Positions 42,547 through 54,222 of a stretch of 64,000 nt of DNA are shown piece after piece. A model generated the notes under the pieces. That model saw only the letters and a list, made by a program, of their open reading frames with translations, searched no databases and was not told the origin of the DNA. The stretch's first letter is position 1. Each line of letters opens with the position of its first letter. Made by a program: the position numbers and the translations under genes. Origin of the DNA: Eurosta solidaginis (Eukaryota > Arthropoda > Insecta > Diptera > Tephritidae); NCBI RefSeq assembly GCF_040869045.1, contig NC_090319.1, positions 338,252,302-338,316,301 on the forward strand, read 5' to 3'.

Positions 42547-45544
42547 CCAGTAGGAAGGCTAAGTTCGGGTGTAACCGAACATTACATACTCAGTTGAGAG
42601 CTATGGAGACCAAATTAGGGGAAAATCACCTGGTAGTAAAATGAACCTAGGGTAACCCTGGAATGTGTTTCTATGACATGGGTATCAAATGGAAGGTATT
42701 AAAGAGTATTTTAAGAGGGAGTGGGCCATAGTTCTATAGATGGACGCCATTTAGGGATATCGCCATAACGGTGGACCATGGCGGACTCTAGAATTTGTTT
42801 GTACGATATGGGTATCAAATGAATGTGTTAATGAGTATTTTAAAAAGGAGAGGGCCCTAGTTCTATAAGTGGACGCCTTTTCGAGATATCGTCATAAAGG
42901 TGGACCAGGGGTGACTCTAGAATTTGTTTGTACGATACTGGTATCAAATGAAAGGTGTTAATGAGTATTTTAAAAGGGAGTGGGCCTAAGTTCTATAGGT
43001 GTACGCCTTTTCGAGATATCGCCATAAAGGTGGACCAGGGGTGACTCTAGCATTTGTTTGTACGATATGGGTATCAAATGAAAGGTGTTAATGAGTATTT
43101 TAAAAAGGAGAGGGCCTTAGTTCTATAGGTGTACGCCTTTTCGAGATATCGCCATAAAGGTGGACCAGGGGTGACTCTAGCATTTGTTTGTACGATATGG
43201 GTATCAAACGAAAGGTGTTAATGAGTATTTTAAAAAGGAGAGGGCCTTAGTTCTATAGGTGTACGCCTTTTCGAGATATCGCCATAAAGGTGGACCAGGG
43301 GTGACTCTAGCATTTGTTTGTACGATATGGGTATCAAATGAAAGGTGCTAATGAGTATTTTAAAAAGGAGAGGGCCTTAGTTCTATAGGTGGACGCCTTT
43401 TCGAGATATCGCCATAAAGGTGGACCAGGGGTAACTCTAGAATGCGTTTGTACAATATGGGTATCAAACGAAAGGTGTTAATGAGTATTTTAAAAAGGAG
43501 AGGGCCTTAGTTCTATAGGTGTACGCCTTTTCGAGATATCGCCATAAAGGTGGACCAGGGGTGACTCTAGCATTTGTTTGTACGATATGGGTATCAAATG
43601 AAAGGTGCTAATGAGTATTTTAAAAAGGAGAGGGCCCTAGTTCTATAAGTGGACGCCTTTTCGAGATATCGTCATAAAGGTGGACCAGGGGTGACTTTAG
43701 AATTTGTTTGTATGATATGGGTATCAAATGAAAGGTGTTAATGAGTATCTTAAAAGGGAATATGCCTTAGTTCTATAGGTGGACGGCTTTTCGAGATATC
43801 GCCATAAAGGTGGACCAGGGGTGACTCTAGAATTTGTTTGTACGATATGGGTATCAAATTAAAGGTGTTAATGAGTATTTTAAAAAGGAGAGGACCTTAG
43901 TTCTATAGGTGGACGCCTTTTCGAGATATTGCCATAAAGGTGGACCAGGGGTCACTCTAGAATGCGTTTGTACAATATGGGTATCAAACGAAAGGTGTTA
44001 ATGAGTATTTTAAAAGGGACTGGGCCTTAGTTCTATGGGTGAACGCCTTTTCGAAAAATCGCCATAAAGGTGGACCAAGGGTGATTCTATAATGTCTTTG
44101 TACGATATGGGTATCAAATTAAAAGTATTAATGAGGGGTTTAAAAAGGAGTGGTGGTAGTTGTATATGTGAAGGCGTTTTCGAGATATCGACCAAAATGT
44201 GGAACAGGGTGACCCAGAAGATCATCTGTCGTGTACCGCTAATTTATTTATATATGTAATACCACGAACAGTATTCCTGCCATGATTCCAGTGGCTTTTG
44301 ATTTCGCCCTGCAAATCTTTTTCATTTTCTTCTACTTAATATGATATGTGTCACACCCATTTTACAAAGTTTTTTTCTATAGTTATATTTTGCGTTAATA
44401 AACCAATCCAATTACCATGTTTCATCCCTTTTTTCGTATTTGGTATAGAATTATGACATTTTTTTCATTTTTCATAATTTTCGATATCGGAAAAAGTGGG
44501 CGTGGTCATAATCGGATTTCGGCCATTTTTTGTACCAATACAAAGTGAGTTCATATAAGTACGTGAACGGAGTTTAGTAAAGATATATCGATATTTGCTC
44601 AAGTTATCGTGTTAACGGCCGAGCGGAAGAACAGACGGCGGGCTGTATATAAAAACTGGGCGTGGCTTCAACCGATTTCGCCTTTTTTCACAGAAAACAG
44701 TTACCGTCCTAGAATCTAAGCCCACACCAAATTTCACAAGGATTGGTAATGTTTTGTTCGACTTATGGCATCAAGAGTATCCTAGACAAATTAAACGAAA
44801 AAGGGCGGAGCCACGCCCATTTTGAAATTTTCTTTCATTTTTGTATTTTGTTCCAGTATATCATTACTGGAGTTAAATGTTGACATAATTTACTTATATA
44901 CTGTAAAGATATTAACTTTTTTTTTAAATTTGAATTAAAAAAAATTTTTTTTTTAAAGTGGGCGTGGTCGTTCTCCGATTTTGCTAATTTTTAGTAAGCA
45001 TATACATATATAGTAATAGGAGTACGCTCCTTCCAAATTTCATCATGATATCTTCAATGGCTGCCAAATTACAGCTTGCAAAACTTCTAAATTAGCTTCT
45101 TTTAAAAGTGGGCGGTGCCACGCCCATTGTCCAAAATTTTACTAGTTTTCAATTCTTCGTCATAAGTTCAACTCACCCACCAAGTTTCATTGCTTTATCC
45201 GTCTTTGGTAATGAATTATCGCACTTTTCGATTTTTCGAAATTTTCGATATCGAAAAAGTGGGCGTGGTTATAGTCCGATATCGTTCATTTTAAGTGGCG
45301 ATCTGAGATTAGTGCCCAGGAACCTAAATACACAATTTCATCAAGATACCTCAAAATTTACTCAAGTTATCGTGTTAACGGACAGGCGGACGGACGGACG
45401 GACATGGCTCAATCAAATTTTTTTTCGATACTGATGATTTTGATATATGGAAGTCTATATCTATCTCGATTCCTTTATACCTGTACAACCAACCGTTATC
45501 CAATCAAAGTTAATATACTCTGTGAGCTCTGCTCAACTGAGTAT
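42547..45544 (-). mobile_element. Helentron-like element, subfamily 1, minus strand
   Basis: Plus strand starts near CAGTAGGAAGG with the hairpin GTTCGG-GTGTAA-CCGAAC and ATACTCAGTTGAG, and ends CTCAACTGAGTAT at 45544. Its array (42660-44130) has about twelve 127-130 bp units; those between 43000 and 43620 share the derived change ctctagcatttg, so they expanded together. Two palindromes TTTTCGATATCGAAA-like are kept at 44480 and 45243. Confidence 0.8.
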
Positions 45545-45705
45545 AATAAGTAAACGCTCAATATCAATTTACCGCAAGACAACAAATTATAATAGCAAAC
45601 TAAAAAGCAGTTAAAATTTAGTAAACTCTATATGGTCATTAAATCACCTTAAGAATCACATACAATTTTTCTCAAGTGTATGCGATTCTTCTTAAAGTTG
45701 GATGA

Positions 45706-46166
45706 TGTGGTATTACCGCATTACAAGATATTTGTACTTATGTACACGCCAGAACAGGTCTAACTTGAAATACATAAACAAATGAATTTCACTTTCGAAC
45801 ACACACGAATTACTCATAGCGGCATAACTAAGTTACGTTGAACCCGGCGGGGAGCCATATCCATTTACAGTTGTGTAACCCGTAAACATAACTGAATGAC
45901 AACGTAAGTTTGCCGGTGCGACTGACAAAACATTATTACATAGTTAGGTAATAAGAATATTGTACTGAATATGTATATAGAAATAAAATGTAGTTATTTT
46001 TAGTGTGTAAGTATTGTACAAATATATTGTAATAGTATTGTAAGTAGAATTCCTATAAAAGGAAAAGCCTTTTGTTAATAAAGAAGAATTATAAGCCTGA
46101 TGTCTGCGCTGAACATTAGAGCCAACAAAAATCATTTTGTTTTAAATCAAAAGCATACATTTTACA
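45706..46166 (+). repeat. Complete LTR with adjacent primer-binding site
   Basis: 461 bp starting TGTGGTATTACC and ending CATTTTACA. It contains cctataaaagg, a TATA box at about 46054, followed by the A-rich gttaataaagaagaat with a polyadenylation signal. The 14 bases TGGCGATCCTGCCA directly after it (46167-46180) form a primer-binding site. This is therefore the 5' LTR of an element whose interior is lost, or the shared LTR of a tandem. Confidence 0.8.
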
Positions 46167-46180
46167 TGGCGATCCTGCCA
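46167..46180 (+). promoter_or_regulatory. Primer-binding site TGGCGATCCTGCCA
   Basis: Directly abuts the CA end of the LTR and is complementary to a tRNA 3' end ..TGGCAGGATCGCCA, matching tRNA-Arg as I recall it for insects. The same start, TGGCGATC, follows the LARD LTRs. Confidence 0.6.
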
Positions 46181-46285
46181 TTGTTTTAAATCCCGTAAAT
46201 ATTTTACACTTTGTTCTTTCACCTGGGGCCGTTTTCGAACAGTTGAAGAGGCCTTGTCTCCAATTCGTCGCCTGGTTTACTATTA

Positions 46286-46816
46286 CACTGAAAGAAAAAT
46301 CCTGGTAAAATCAACCGAAATTTCTGTCAATTTTTATCCATCGCAACACGATGTTGAATCAACTGCGCACAAATCGTTGATTCGTAAATGACCGTTTTAG
46401 TAGTCAAATGAACAAAAAAAGTTGTTACAACAGCTTTGTACGAAAGTACCTATGTTGCGGCATTTGCAAGGTAGATGAGTTTTCACTGAGATCTTTTCTT
46501 GCCAGAAATACTCTCGGAGTGCTTGCCGAACAGTGCCGAGGGGCGCTTAGAAAATTTTCTTCTAATCGAAAAACCTTATTTCTAAAATTTGCATGTTGCT
46601 TTGCCCGGGGTGTGAACCCAGGGTCTTCGCTGTGTGAACCCAGGGTCGCTGTTGAAATGACAATTTCTCTTCTGTTGAAATGACTAAACTAATTTGTTCG
46701 CTTGAGAAAGAACTGGGTCGAATTTAGCATAATTCGATCAATTTCACCGAATCTCCGTTAAGTCAAGAACAACAGAACCGATTTGTTGATTTTACTAGCA
46801 CCATTTCTTTCAGTGC
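46286..46816. mobile_element. MITE with CACTGAAAGAAA terminal inverted repeats
   Basis: The left end cactgaaagaaaaatcctggtaaaatcaac is mirrored at the right end (gttgattttactagcaccatttctttcagtg), giving imperfect inverted repeats of about 30 bases. The interior carries a SINE fragment (46453-46650) but no transposase. It is inserted in the LINE sequence that resumes at 46817. Confidence 0.7.
46453..46650 (-). mobile_element. tRNA-derived SINE, partial copy D, inside the MITE
   Basis: Matches the SINE from its B-box end (gggtgtgaacccagg) through gcaaggtagatgagttttcac. The 3' third is missing, and the B-box phrase gtgtgaacccagggtc is repeated in tandem. Confidence 0.7.
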
Positions 46817-47760
46817 AGTTAGCGCTGCATTTCAGTGATTTCTCCAGTTGCATAGGTGTAACTCCGTCTGGCCCTGGAGTTTTGAATGGTTCAAAGGATT
46901 GGATGGCCCAAGATATCTTATCTCTTCTAATTAGGTTGTGCAATATAGGTTGCACTGTTACTTGTGTCGAGCTTTGTGTATCCCCTAGTTCTTTCCTAGT
47001 TGTACCTGGAAAATGTGTATTCAGCAGTAGGTCCAGGGTTCCCTCCCCAGTTCCGTTCCACGAACCATCAGGCCTTTGCAAGCATCCAGGCCATATAAGC
47101 TGATCTGGAGAGTACTTTCCTGAGCCTCCCCCCTTCAGACTCTGTTTCCATGTTACTACAGAAATCTCGCCAGGGGGATCTTTTGCCTTTCCTGAGCTCA
47201 AACTTATAATTTCTAAGATGTTGTTTGTATACCTCCCAATGCCTCTGATCGCCAGAGGCTGTAACTGCATTGAAAGCAGTCCTACTTAACCTGCGATGGT
47301 TTTCGATTTGTGAATTCCAGCATGGTGGCTTATTTTTACCCCTTTGAATTTTCTTGGGACCTACTTTATCCAGTGCCTTGCGGCATACACACGTGAAGTT
47401 ATTTACCAGTCTTTCCAGTTCTGGTATTCAACGTGGCGTTTCGGGTACGCTTTCAAGTGGCAATATCCTAATCATTTCCCTATTGTATTCTTGCCAGTAT
47501 GTGTTTCTAATATTTCTGGTGGCAGCGCTCTGCTTTTTCACCAAGTCAAGGTCGAATTGGATGTAACGATGGTCAGAGAATGAGTGCTCCTTAAGGACCC
47601 TCCAGTTTCTGACCAACTCCTCCGCATCTTCCGAGAGTAGGGTGATATCGAGGACTTCCTTTCTTGTTCTTGTAATAAAGGTTGATTCAGTTCCCCTATT
47701 ACTTATGATTAGTTTAGAGTTTAGAATGAAATCAAATAGTGACTCACCCCTTTCGTTATC
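46817..47760 (-). pseudogene. LINE ORF2 fragment: end of APE endonuclease and start of reverse transcriptase
   Basis: Minus-strand reading gives endonuclease residues first (about 47750-47560): ISNRGTESTFITRTRKEVLD followed by EEHSFSDHRYI-type sequence (KEHSFSDHRYIQFDLDL), the SDHRYI catalytic motif of APE-type LINE nucleases. A frame change then leads to the linker and the start of RT (about 46900-46830, FKTPGPDGVTPMQLE). It ends at the MITE. The motif set resembles R1/LOA-type or Jockey-type elements. Confidence 0.75.
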
Positions 47761-48325
47761 ATGAGATGATAAAAGAAGGGATGGAAAAGATGGAGAGGGG
47801 AAAAGAGACGCAGAGAGGGGAGTGAACAAAATAGCGTGAAAAAGGGATAAAACTGAAATTAGCAAAGAAAGCAAATACAACACAATAGCCCAATGGTAAG
47901 AGATTGTAATTTCAGCAGGTTGACCGTGGTTCAATCCCCGGTGAAACCTGTTGAAACAAATAAAAACATTAAGAAATTGCCTGACGATGATGACGTGGCG
48001 ATTTTCGAAATAGTACTATCACAATATGCCAATAAATGTTTCCTTCTTTTCAGTTTTTCCCACTAAAAACCCAAAAAATAATAGAATAACAATTGCATAA
48101 CAATTATTTTTTACCGGTATTAAACTCATTAATTCTTAAAACTCTTGTTTTATTTGTTTAAGGCAAATTTGTACAAGATAACATTGTCTAATTTTCAGCT
48201 GTGCTTAAATAAATATTTTTCCGAGTTCAAGTGACTGTTATTAATTGTAGAAATTAGGTCTACATTGCCAGTTTCATGAGTTAGGATCGTATAAATCTTA
48301 TATTTGAATCTGTCTTTCTTTCATG
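47761..48325. other. Spacer with tRNA-like head
   Basis: A purine-rich tract (47765-47830) is followed at about 47886-47945 by tagcccaatggtaaga and ggttcaatccccgg, which resemble Pol III A and B boxes about 40 bases apart. The arms do not fold into a clean cloverleaf, so this is more likely a SINE head than a tRNA gene. The remainder has no gene. Confidence 0.4.
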
Positions 48326-48532
48326 TTTTTATACCATTCTGGAAAATGGATTGATATATTTAGTCTGTCACGCATCTCAAAAATGTAAGTCGTTAACAAG
48401 GAGTTGATAGACCCATCAATAAGTGTACCGAAATGATCAGGATGATGAGCTGAGTACATTTAACCTTGTCCGTATCTCCGTCCGTCTGTCTGTCTGTTTG
48501 AACGCAAACTAGTCTCTCAATTTTGGAGATAT
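48326..48532 (+). mobile_element. 5' fragment of a subfamily-3-like Helentron-like element
   Basis: The start ttttataccattctggaaaatgg resembles the ATACC end of subfamily 3. Downstream (TCYG)n and aacgcaaactagtctctcaattttggagatatctcgatgaa follow the family. The 3' half is missing; sequence switches to a LINE fragment near 48535. Confidence 0.5.
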
Positions 48533-48534
48533 CT

Positions 48535-49050
48535 CGATGAAGCGATTGGCGAGCTGGTAAATTTGATGGTGAATGAGGACAAAACGAAGTACCTGCCTTC
48601 ATCGAGCAAAGAGTCAGCGTAATTGCGCCTTGGCAACCACGCTACTGTTGGCAGCGATAATATCGAAACAGTAAAGGACTTCGTTATTTGGAAACCAGCA
48701 TCAACGCTAACAACGACATAATCTCTGAAATAAATGCTACTTTGGACTAGGTAGGCAATTGAAAAGTAAAGTCACTTATCGTACCCGTCCTGCTATACGA
48801 CGTAGAAGCATGGACCACGACAACATCAGATGAAGCGGCTCTGGGAGTGTTCGAGAGAAAAGTTTTTCGAAAGATATATGGACCTCTACGCGTTGGAGAT
48901 AGCTAATACCGAAGAAAATTTAATGACGTGCTGTACGAACATTACGAAGACATTAACATAGTCCAGCGAATTAAAACGCAGCGGCTGCTAAGTCATGTTA
49001 TGAGAATGAAAGATGACGCTCCGGCTAAGAAAGTGTTTCTATCGGAACCG
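48535..49050 (+). pseudogene. RTE-like LINE reverse-transcriptase C-terminal fragment
   Basis: Blocks in shifting frames: LVNLMVNEDKTKYLPSSSKE, then ETVKDFV, then EAWTTTTSDEAALGVFERKV, then a KIYGPLRVGD segment, then RIKTQRLLSHVMRMKDDAPA at the end. Same domain as 2438-2800 but longer. Multiple stops and frameshifts. It lacks the palm domain and 3' UTR. Confidence 0.75.
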
Positions 49051-49194
49051 AAATTAATCATTTGTCAGAACTAGCCAATCCGACCTGACCAACCGATTTT
49101 TCGAATAATAGGGGGTTTTTTCATTTATTTCTCTTTTGAACTGTTAGAAGACTGAAGTTTCGCAGGATGTGAATACATTGTGTTTTTTTTTTGT

Positions 49195-49639
49195 TTAAAT
49201 ATGGTAGATAGATCATACATATAATATATATCACATACAACCGATTGCTCAGACAGGAGGTTTAAGCAAATTTCTTCTTCATCTTAATCGCTAAAAGCTT
49301 CATAAATATGCTGTGTTGTTATTGTAATGTTATTGCCCGAAAAAGTCATTAATATCCATCATATATATATTATATATATAATAAAACCTATTGTTCAGAT
49401 AGGAGGTTTAATGTAATTCCTTCCTCATTTTAACAGCAAGAAGCTTGAAATTTCTCAGGATGTTTACAATAAGGCATATATTGTTGTCTGAAAAAATCGT
49501 TAAGATCGGTCGTATACCATACACATCCCATACAACTGATTGTTCAGATTTTATGATTAAAATTAAAATTCAAAACATTATTTTTCAGCTCCATTCATTA
49601 AAGGAATGGCACATCCGAAGACAGTCTCGTCCTTACTTG
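49195..49639 (+). mobile_element. Subfamily-3 Helentron-like element, 3' part, decayed
   Basis: Carries the subfamily-3 interior repeat (cccatacaactgattgttcagat and accgattgctcagacaggaggttt at about 155-bp spacing) and ends ccgaagacagtctcgtccttacttg before a T run. The hairpin arm is damaged (ggcacatccgaag). Confidence 0.55.
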
Positions 49640-49700
49640 TTTTTTTTTTTTTTAATATAGAGAGAAATATAAAGTCAGACCACGTTACGTTATAAATTTT

Positions 49701-50046
49701 TTAGACATACAAAAATTTCGAAAGAAACACGTATATTTTCACATGTTTCACAAACCAAAAACATTTCACAGTGGTTGAGAAAAAGTATCCCCAAAGTCTG
49801 CACTGTGTGGCATATTGCGAAAAATTGTACCCTAAAGTCTGTAGTGTGTGGCTGGATGACCTTGTTGTAAGCGCATGGGCGTGATATTTCTCAAGGTATT
49901 CAGTTTGATACTGGGCGCCACCTTCAACAACAGGCCAATGTAGAAGGGGCATATAATACATATAGACGGGAATTACCCCTGCTATAGCGAATATCAGAAT
50001 TCTCATGCCTAGCGGCAGACCTGCAGGGCTACAGGGTTCTGAATAT
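49701..50046 (-). CDS. Small unknown frame with N-terminal membrane segment
   Basis: Within a 122-codon frame the first plausible start is the ATG of MRILIFAIAGVIPVYMYYMP (about 50007), giving about 100 residues. Residues 1-25 form one predicted membrane helix and are followed by an acidic, hydrophilic stretch. Codons to about 49850 look protein-like; beyond that a ~60-bp segment containing cacactgcagactttgggg-like sequence is repeated, suggesting decay or an added tail. The upstream edge coincides with the 5' end of a Helentron-like element at 50053. It may be a fragment of a small mitochondrial-type membrane protein gene, but I recognise no family. Confidence 0.25.
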
Positions 50047-50052
50047 CTTATT

Positions 50053-50700
50053 ATACCTTTCATGAACATGAAATTTTTGTATTATATTAGACATTTGTCG
50101 GATCAGGTAGGATCGGACCACTATATCATATATCTACCATACAACCGATCGTTCAGATAAGACTATTTTGGTCATTCCTGCCGCAATTTAGGAAGTATAA
50201 ACGTGAAACTCGGTGATATATGTTTTAATATATCATAGAAGATATCCTGAAAAAATTACTTTGATCGGAGCAATATATAGTTATATCCCATACAACCGAT
50301 CGTTCAGATAGAAAGATTTTTGGCCATTTCTCCCTTAATTTAGAAAGTATAAACGTGAAACTCGGTGATATTTATTCTTATATATCATAGAAGATTTCAT
50401 AAAAAAATCATTTCGATCGGAGCTATATATAATATATATCCCATACAACCGATCGCTCAGATAGAAAGATTTTTAGCCATTTCTCACTTAATTTCCAATA
50501 TAAAAACGTTAAAATTGGTGATATTTATTCTAATATATCATAGAAGATTTCCTGAAAAAAATCACTTTGATCGGAGCTATTTGTATATAGTATATACCTA
50601 TCCCATTCAACCGATCGTTCAGATAGAAAGATTTTTGGCCATTTCTCCCTTAGTTTCCAACATAAACACGTGAAACTTGGTGATATCTTCTTAATACATA
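50053..50700 (+). mobile_element. Subfamily-3 Helentron-like element, 5' part with tandem array
   Basis: Starts ATACCTTTCATGAACATG, the subfamily-3 5' end, then a patch with ggatcggacc, then four copies of a ~145-155 bp tandem unit (cccatacaaccgatcgttcagat ... tatatcatagaagatttcc ... gatcggagc). No 3' hairpin or CTTACTTG end follows, so the copy is 3'-truncated. Confidence 0.65.
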
Positions 50701-50850
50701 AAAAACACGTGACACAGGTTTGAGGCCAATGGACTCCTAAATTACTGAACCGACTTTGTTTTACACCCCGTGTATAGTTTGATCTAACTTGAAATAGAGG
50801 ATAGGTTATATCTCAGTTTATAGTCGCAATATTATTTTATTGCAATTTTT

Positions 50851-53307
50851 ATACTCAGTTGAGCAGAGCTCACAGAGTATATTAACTTTGATTGGATAAC
50901 GGTTGGTTGTACAGGTATAAAGGAATCGAGATAGATATAGACTTCCATATATCAAAATCCTCAGTATCGAAAAAAAATTCGATTGAGCCATGCCTGTCCG
51001 TCAGTCCGTCCGTCTGTCTGTCCGTTAACACGATAACTTGAGTAAATTTTGAGGTATCTTGATGAAATTTGGTATGTAGGTTCCTCGGAACTCATCTCAG
51101 ATCGCTATTTAAAATGAACGATATCGGACAATAACCACGCCCACTTTTTCGATATCGAAAATTTCGAAAAATCGAAAAAGTGCGATAATTCATTACCAAA
51201 TACGCATTAAGCGATGAAACTTGGTAGGTGAGTTGAACTTATGACGTAGAATAGAAAACTAGTAAAATTTTGGACAATGGGCGTGGCACCGCCCACTTTT
51301 AAAAGAAGGTAATTTAGAAGTTTTCCAAGCTGTAATTTGGCAGTTGTTGAAGATATCGTGATGAAATTTGGCAAGAACGTTACTCTTATTACTATATGTC
51401 TGCTTAATAAAAATTAGCAAAATCGGGGAACGACCACGCCCACTTTTTAAACAAAATTTTTTTAAATTCAAATTTTAAAAGAAAAGTTAATATCTTTACA
51501 GTATATAAGTAAATTATGTCAACATTCAACTCCAGTAATGATATGGTGCAATAAAATACAAAAATAAAAGAAAATTTCAAAATGGGCGTGGCTCCGCCCT
51601 TTTTCATTTAATTTGTCTAGGATACTTTTAATGCCATAAGTCGAACAAAAATTTACCAATCTTTGTGAAATTTGGTAGAGGCTTAGATTCTAGGACGATA
51701 ACTGTTTTCTGTGAAAAAGGGCGAAATCGGTTGAAGCCACGCCCAGTTTTTATACACAGTCGACCGTCTGTCCTTCCGCTCGGCCGTAAACACGATAACT
51801 TGAGCAAAAATCGGTATATCTTTACTAAACTCAGTTCACGTACTTATCTGAACTCACTTTCTATTGGTGTAAAAAATGGCCGAAATCCTACTATGACCAC
51901 GCCCACTTTTTCGATATCGAAAATTACGAAAAACGAAAAAAATGCCATAATTATATACCTACGAAAAAAGGGATGAAACATGGTAATTGTATTGGTCTAT
52001 TGACGCAAAATTGGTATGACACCTACCATATTAAGTAGAAGAAAATGAAAAAGTTTTGCAGGGCGAAATCAAAAGCCCTTGGAATCTTGGAAGGAATACT
52101 GTTCGTGGTATTACATATATAAATAAATTAGCGGTACCCGACAGATGATGTTCTGGATCACCCTGGTCCACATTTTGGTCGATATCTCGAAAAGGCGTCC
52201 ACCTATAGAACTAAGGCCCACGCCCTTTTAAAATACTCATTAACACCTTTCCTTTGATACCCATATCGTACAAACAAATTCTAGAGTCACCCCTGGTCCA
52301 CCTTTATGGCGATATCTCCAAAAGGCGTCCACCTATAGAACTAAGGCCCACGCCCTTTTAAAATACTCATTAACACCTTTCCTTTGATACCCATATCGTA
52401 CAAACAAATTCTAGAGTCACCCCTGGTCCACCTTTATGGCGATATCTCGAAAAGGCGTCCACCTATAGAACTAAGGCCCACGCCCTTTTAAAATACTCAT
52501 TAAAACCTTTCCTTTGATACCCATATAGTACAAACAAATTATAGAGTCACCCCTGGTACACCTTTATGGCGATATCTCGAAAAGGCGTCCATCTATAGAA
52601 CGTAGGCCCACGCCCTCTTAAAATACTCATTAACACCTTTCATTTGATACTCATATCGTACAAACAAATTCTAGAGTCACCCCTGGTCCATCTTTATGGC
52701 GATATCTCGAAAAGGCGTCCATCTATAGAACTTAGGCCCACGCCCTTTTAAAATACTCATTAATACCTTTCATTTGATACCCATATCGTACAAAATAAAT
52801 TCTAGAGTCACCCCTGGTCCACCTTTATGGCGATATCTCGAAAAGGCGTCCACCTGTAGAACTTAGGCCTACTCTCTTTTAAAATTATCATTAACACATT
52901 TCATTTGATATCCATATCGTACAAAATAAATTCTAGAGTCACCCCTGGTCCATCTTTATGGCGATATCTCGAAAAGGCGTCCATCTATAGAACTTAGGCC
53001 CACGCCCTTTTAAAATACTCATTAATACCTTTCATTTGATACCCATATCGTACAAACAAATTCTAGAGTCAGGCCTGGTTCACCTTTATGCCGATATCCC
53101 TAAATGGCGTCCATCTATATAACTATGGCCCACTTCCTCTTAAAATACTCTTTAATACCTTCCATTTGATACACATGTCATACAAACACATTCCAGGGTT
53201 ATCCTAGGTTCTTTTTACAACATGGTGATTTTCCCTTACTTTGTCTCCACAGCTCTCAACTGAGTATGTAATGTTCGGTTACACCCAAACTTAGCCTTCC
53301 TTACTTG
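50851..53307 (+). mobile_element. Helentron-like element, subfamily 1, complete copy
   Basis: 5' ATACTCAGTTGAG after five T residues; 3' CTCAACTGAGTAT, a hairpin with one mismatch (GTTCGG..CCAAAC) and CTTACTTG before T residues. The array at 52180-53160 has about seven units, several with the derived phrase ggcccacgccctttta. A ~25-bp stretch around the usual ataactttagaaaaaac segment is deleted near 52013. Confidence 0.8.
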
Positions 53308-53629
53308 TTTTTATTTGTTTATACGTAATATTAAAATGTTACGTATACGCAGTGGCACTCATATTTTCAGGTGGTGCGGATATACTCTCATGTATTTGCT
53401 TGGTGTTTAATTAAACAACCTGCTTATCAATAAAAAATATTATTGCGAATGATATCAAGTATAGCACATCACCAGGCCCGCCGAGAGTGGGGGGCGAGGG
53501 GGTTTCTAAGAGGGCCCGCGATTTAGAGGTACTATGACATTTTTTTTTAATACAGGAGGGTCTTTAGTTGTTCCATGTGCAATTTTTAAGCCGAATTTCA
53601 AAAGCAACGAAAATCTGCATTTCGTTTTA
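53308..53629. other. Spacer with possible hAT terminus
   Basis: From 53474 the sequence caggcccgccgagagtgggg resembles a hAT-type terminal repeat. No partner end or transposase was found. The solo LTR that follows is inserted within this unit or next to it. Confidence 0.3.
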
Positions 53630-53633
53630 ATAT

Positions 53634-54193
53634 TGTTACGAATATTAGCAAAACTAAGGGGTGCTGCTATCTCTAAGCCGATGCTAAACAGGGATATCAT
53701 GCACATCCATAGATCAATCATTATGTATCTACATAAACGAAACAATAACTGCGTCTACACATATGTACCATGTACGTATACGAGCAGCGGAGAATCAATG
53801 CACAAACACATGCATATATCTTTTCTGAATTGCTCACAAGAGAGGGCAATAATTTGTGCAAGTATTACTCAAATCAGAAGTTATAAACGTAGTTGTGGCT
53901 GGCGATTTTGTAGCTGAAACTAACTAGTAAGTTCTGGAATGGAAAAGCCTGGAAGTATACAATGAGAAATCAAAAGGCGCGACAGTAGAGGCGAAGAGTG
54001 AGTTTCATTTGAGCTATCAATCAGTTTGGTTATTAAGCAAGCTATTCGTTTCAAAGTATAAGTGTTAATGTGAAGTACTTTAATAAACGCCATTTTTCCA
54101 TTATTCAATATTGGAGTTATTTATTCAACAGTTTAGCGATACGAACGTGGGCAGAAGATTTCAAATAAGAGGAATTGCAGTAAAATCGTTACA
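53634..54193 (+). mobile_element. Solo LTR (Ty3/gypsy-like) with ATAT target duplication
   Basis: 560 bp, TGTTACGAAT ... ATCGTTACA, with 8-bp inverted ends TGTTACGA and TCGTTACA. ATAT precedes (53630-53633) and follows (54194-54197). The segment tattggagttatttattcaac near its 3' end is shared with the solo LTR at 19579-20039. No internal region remains. Confidence 0.85.
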
Positions 54194-54222
54194 ATATTAT
54201 AGTGAAGTGTGAAAAATAAAAA

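Noticed and set aside
40849..46166. One full-length LTR retrotransposon spanning both LTR copies
   Set aside because: The left LTR lacks its 3' end, no primer site follows it, a primer site instead follows the right LTR, and the non-inserted interior is only about 1.2 kb; the relationship of the two LTRs is unresolved.
47885..47948. Functional tRNA gene
   Set aside because: A- and B-box-like motifs are present, but acceptor and T stems do not pair cleanly, so a real tRNA is not supported.
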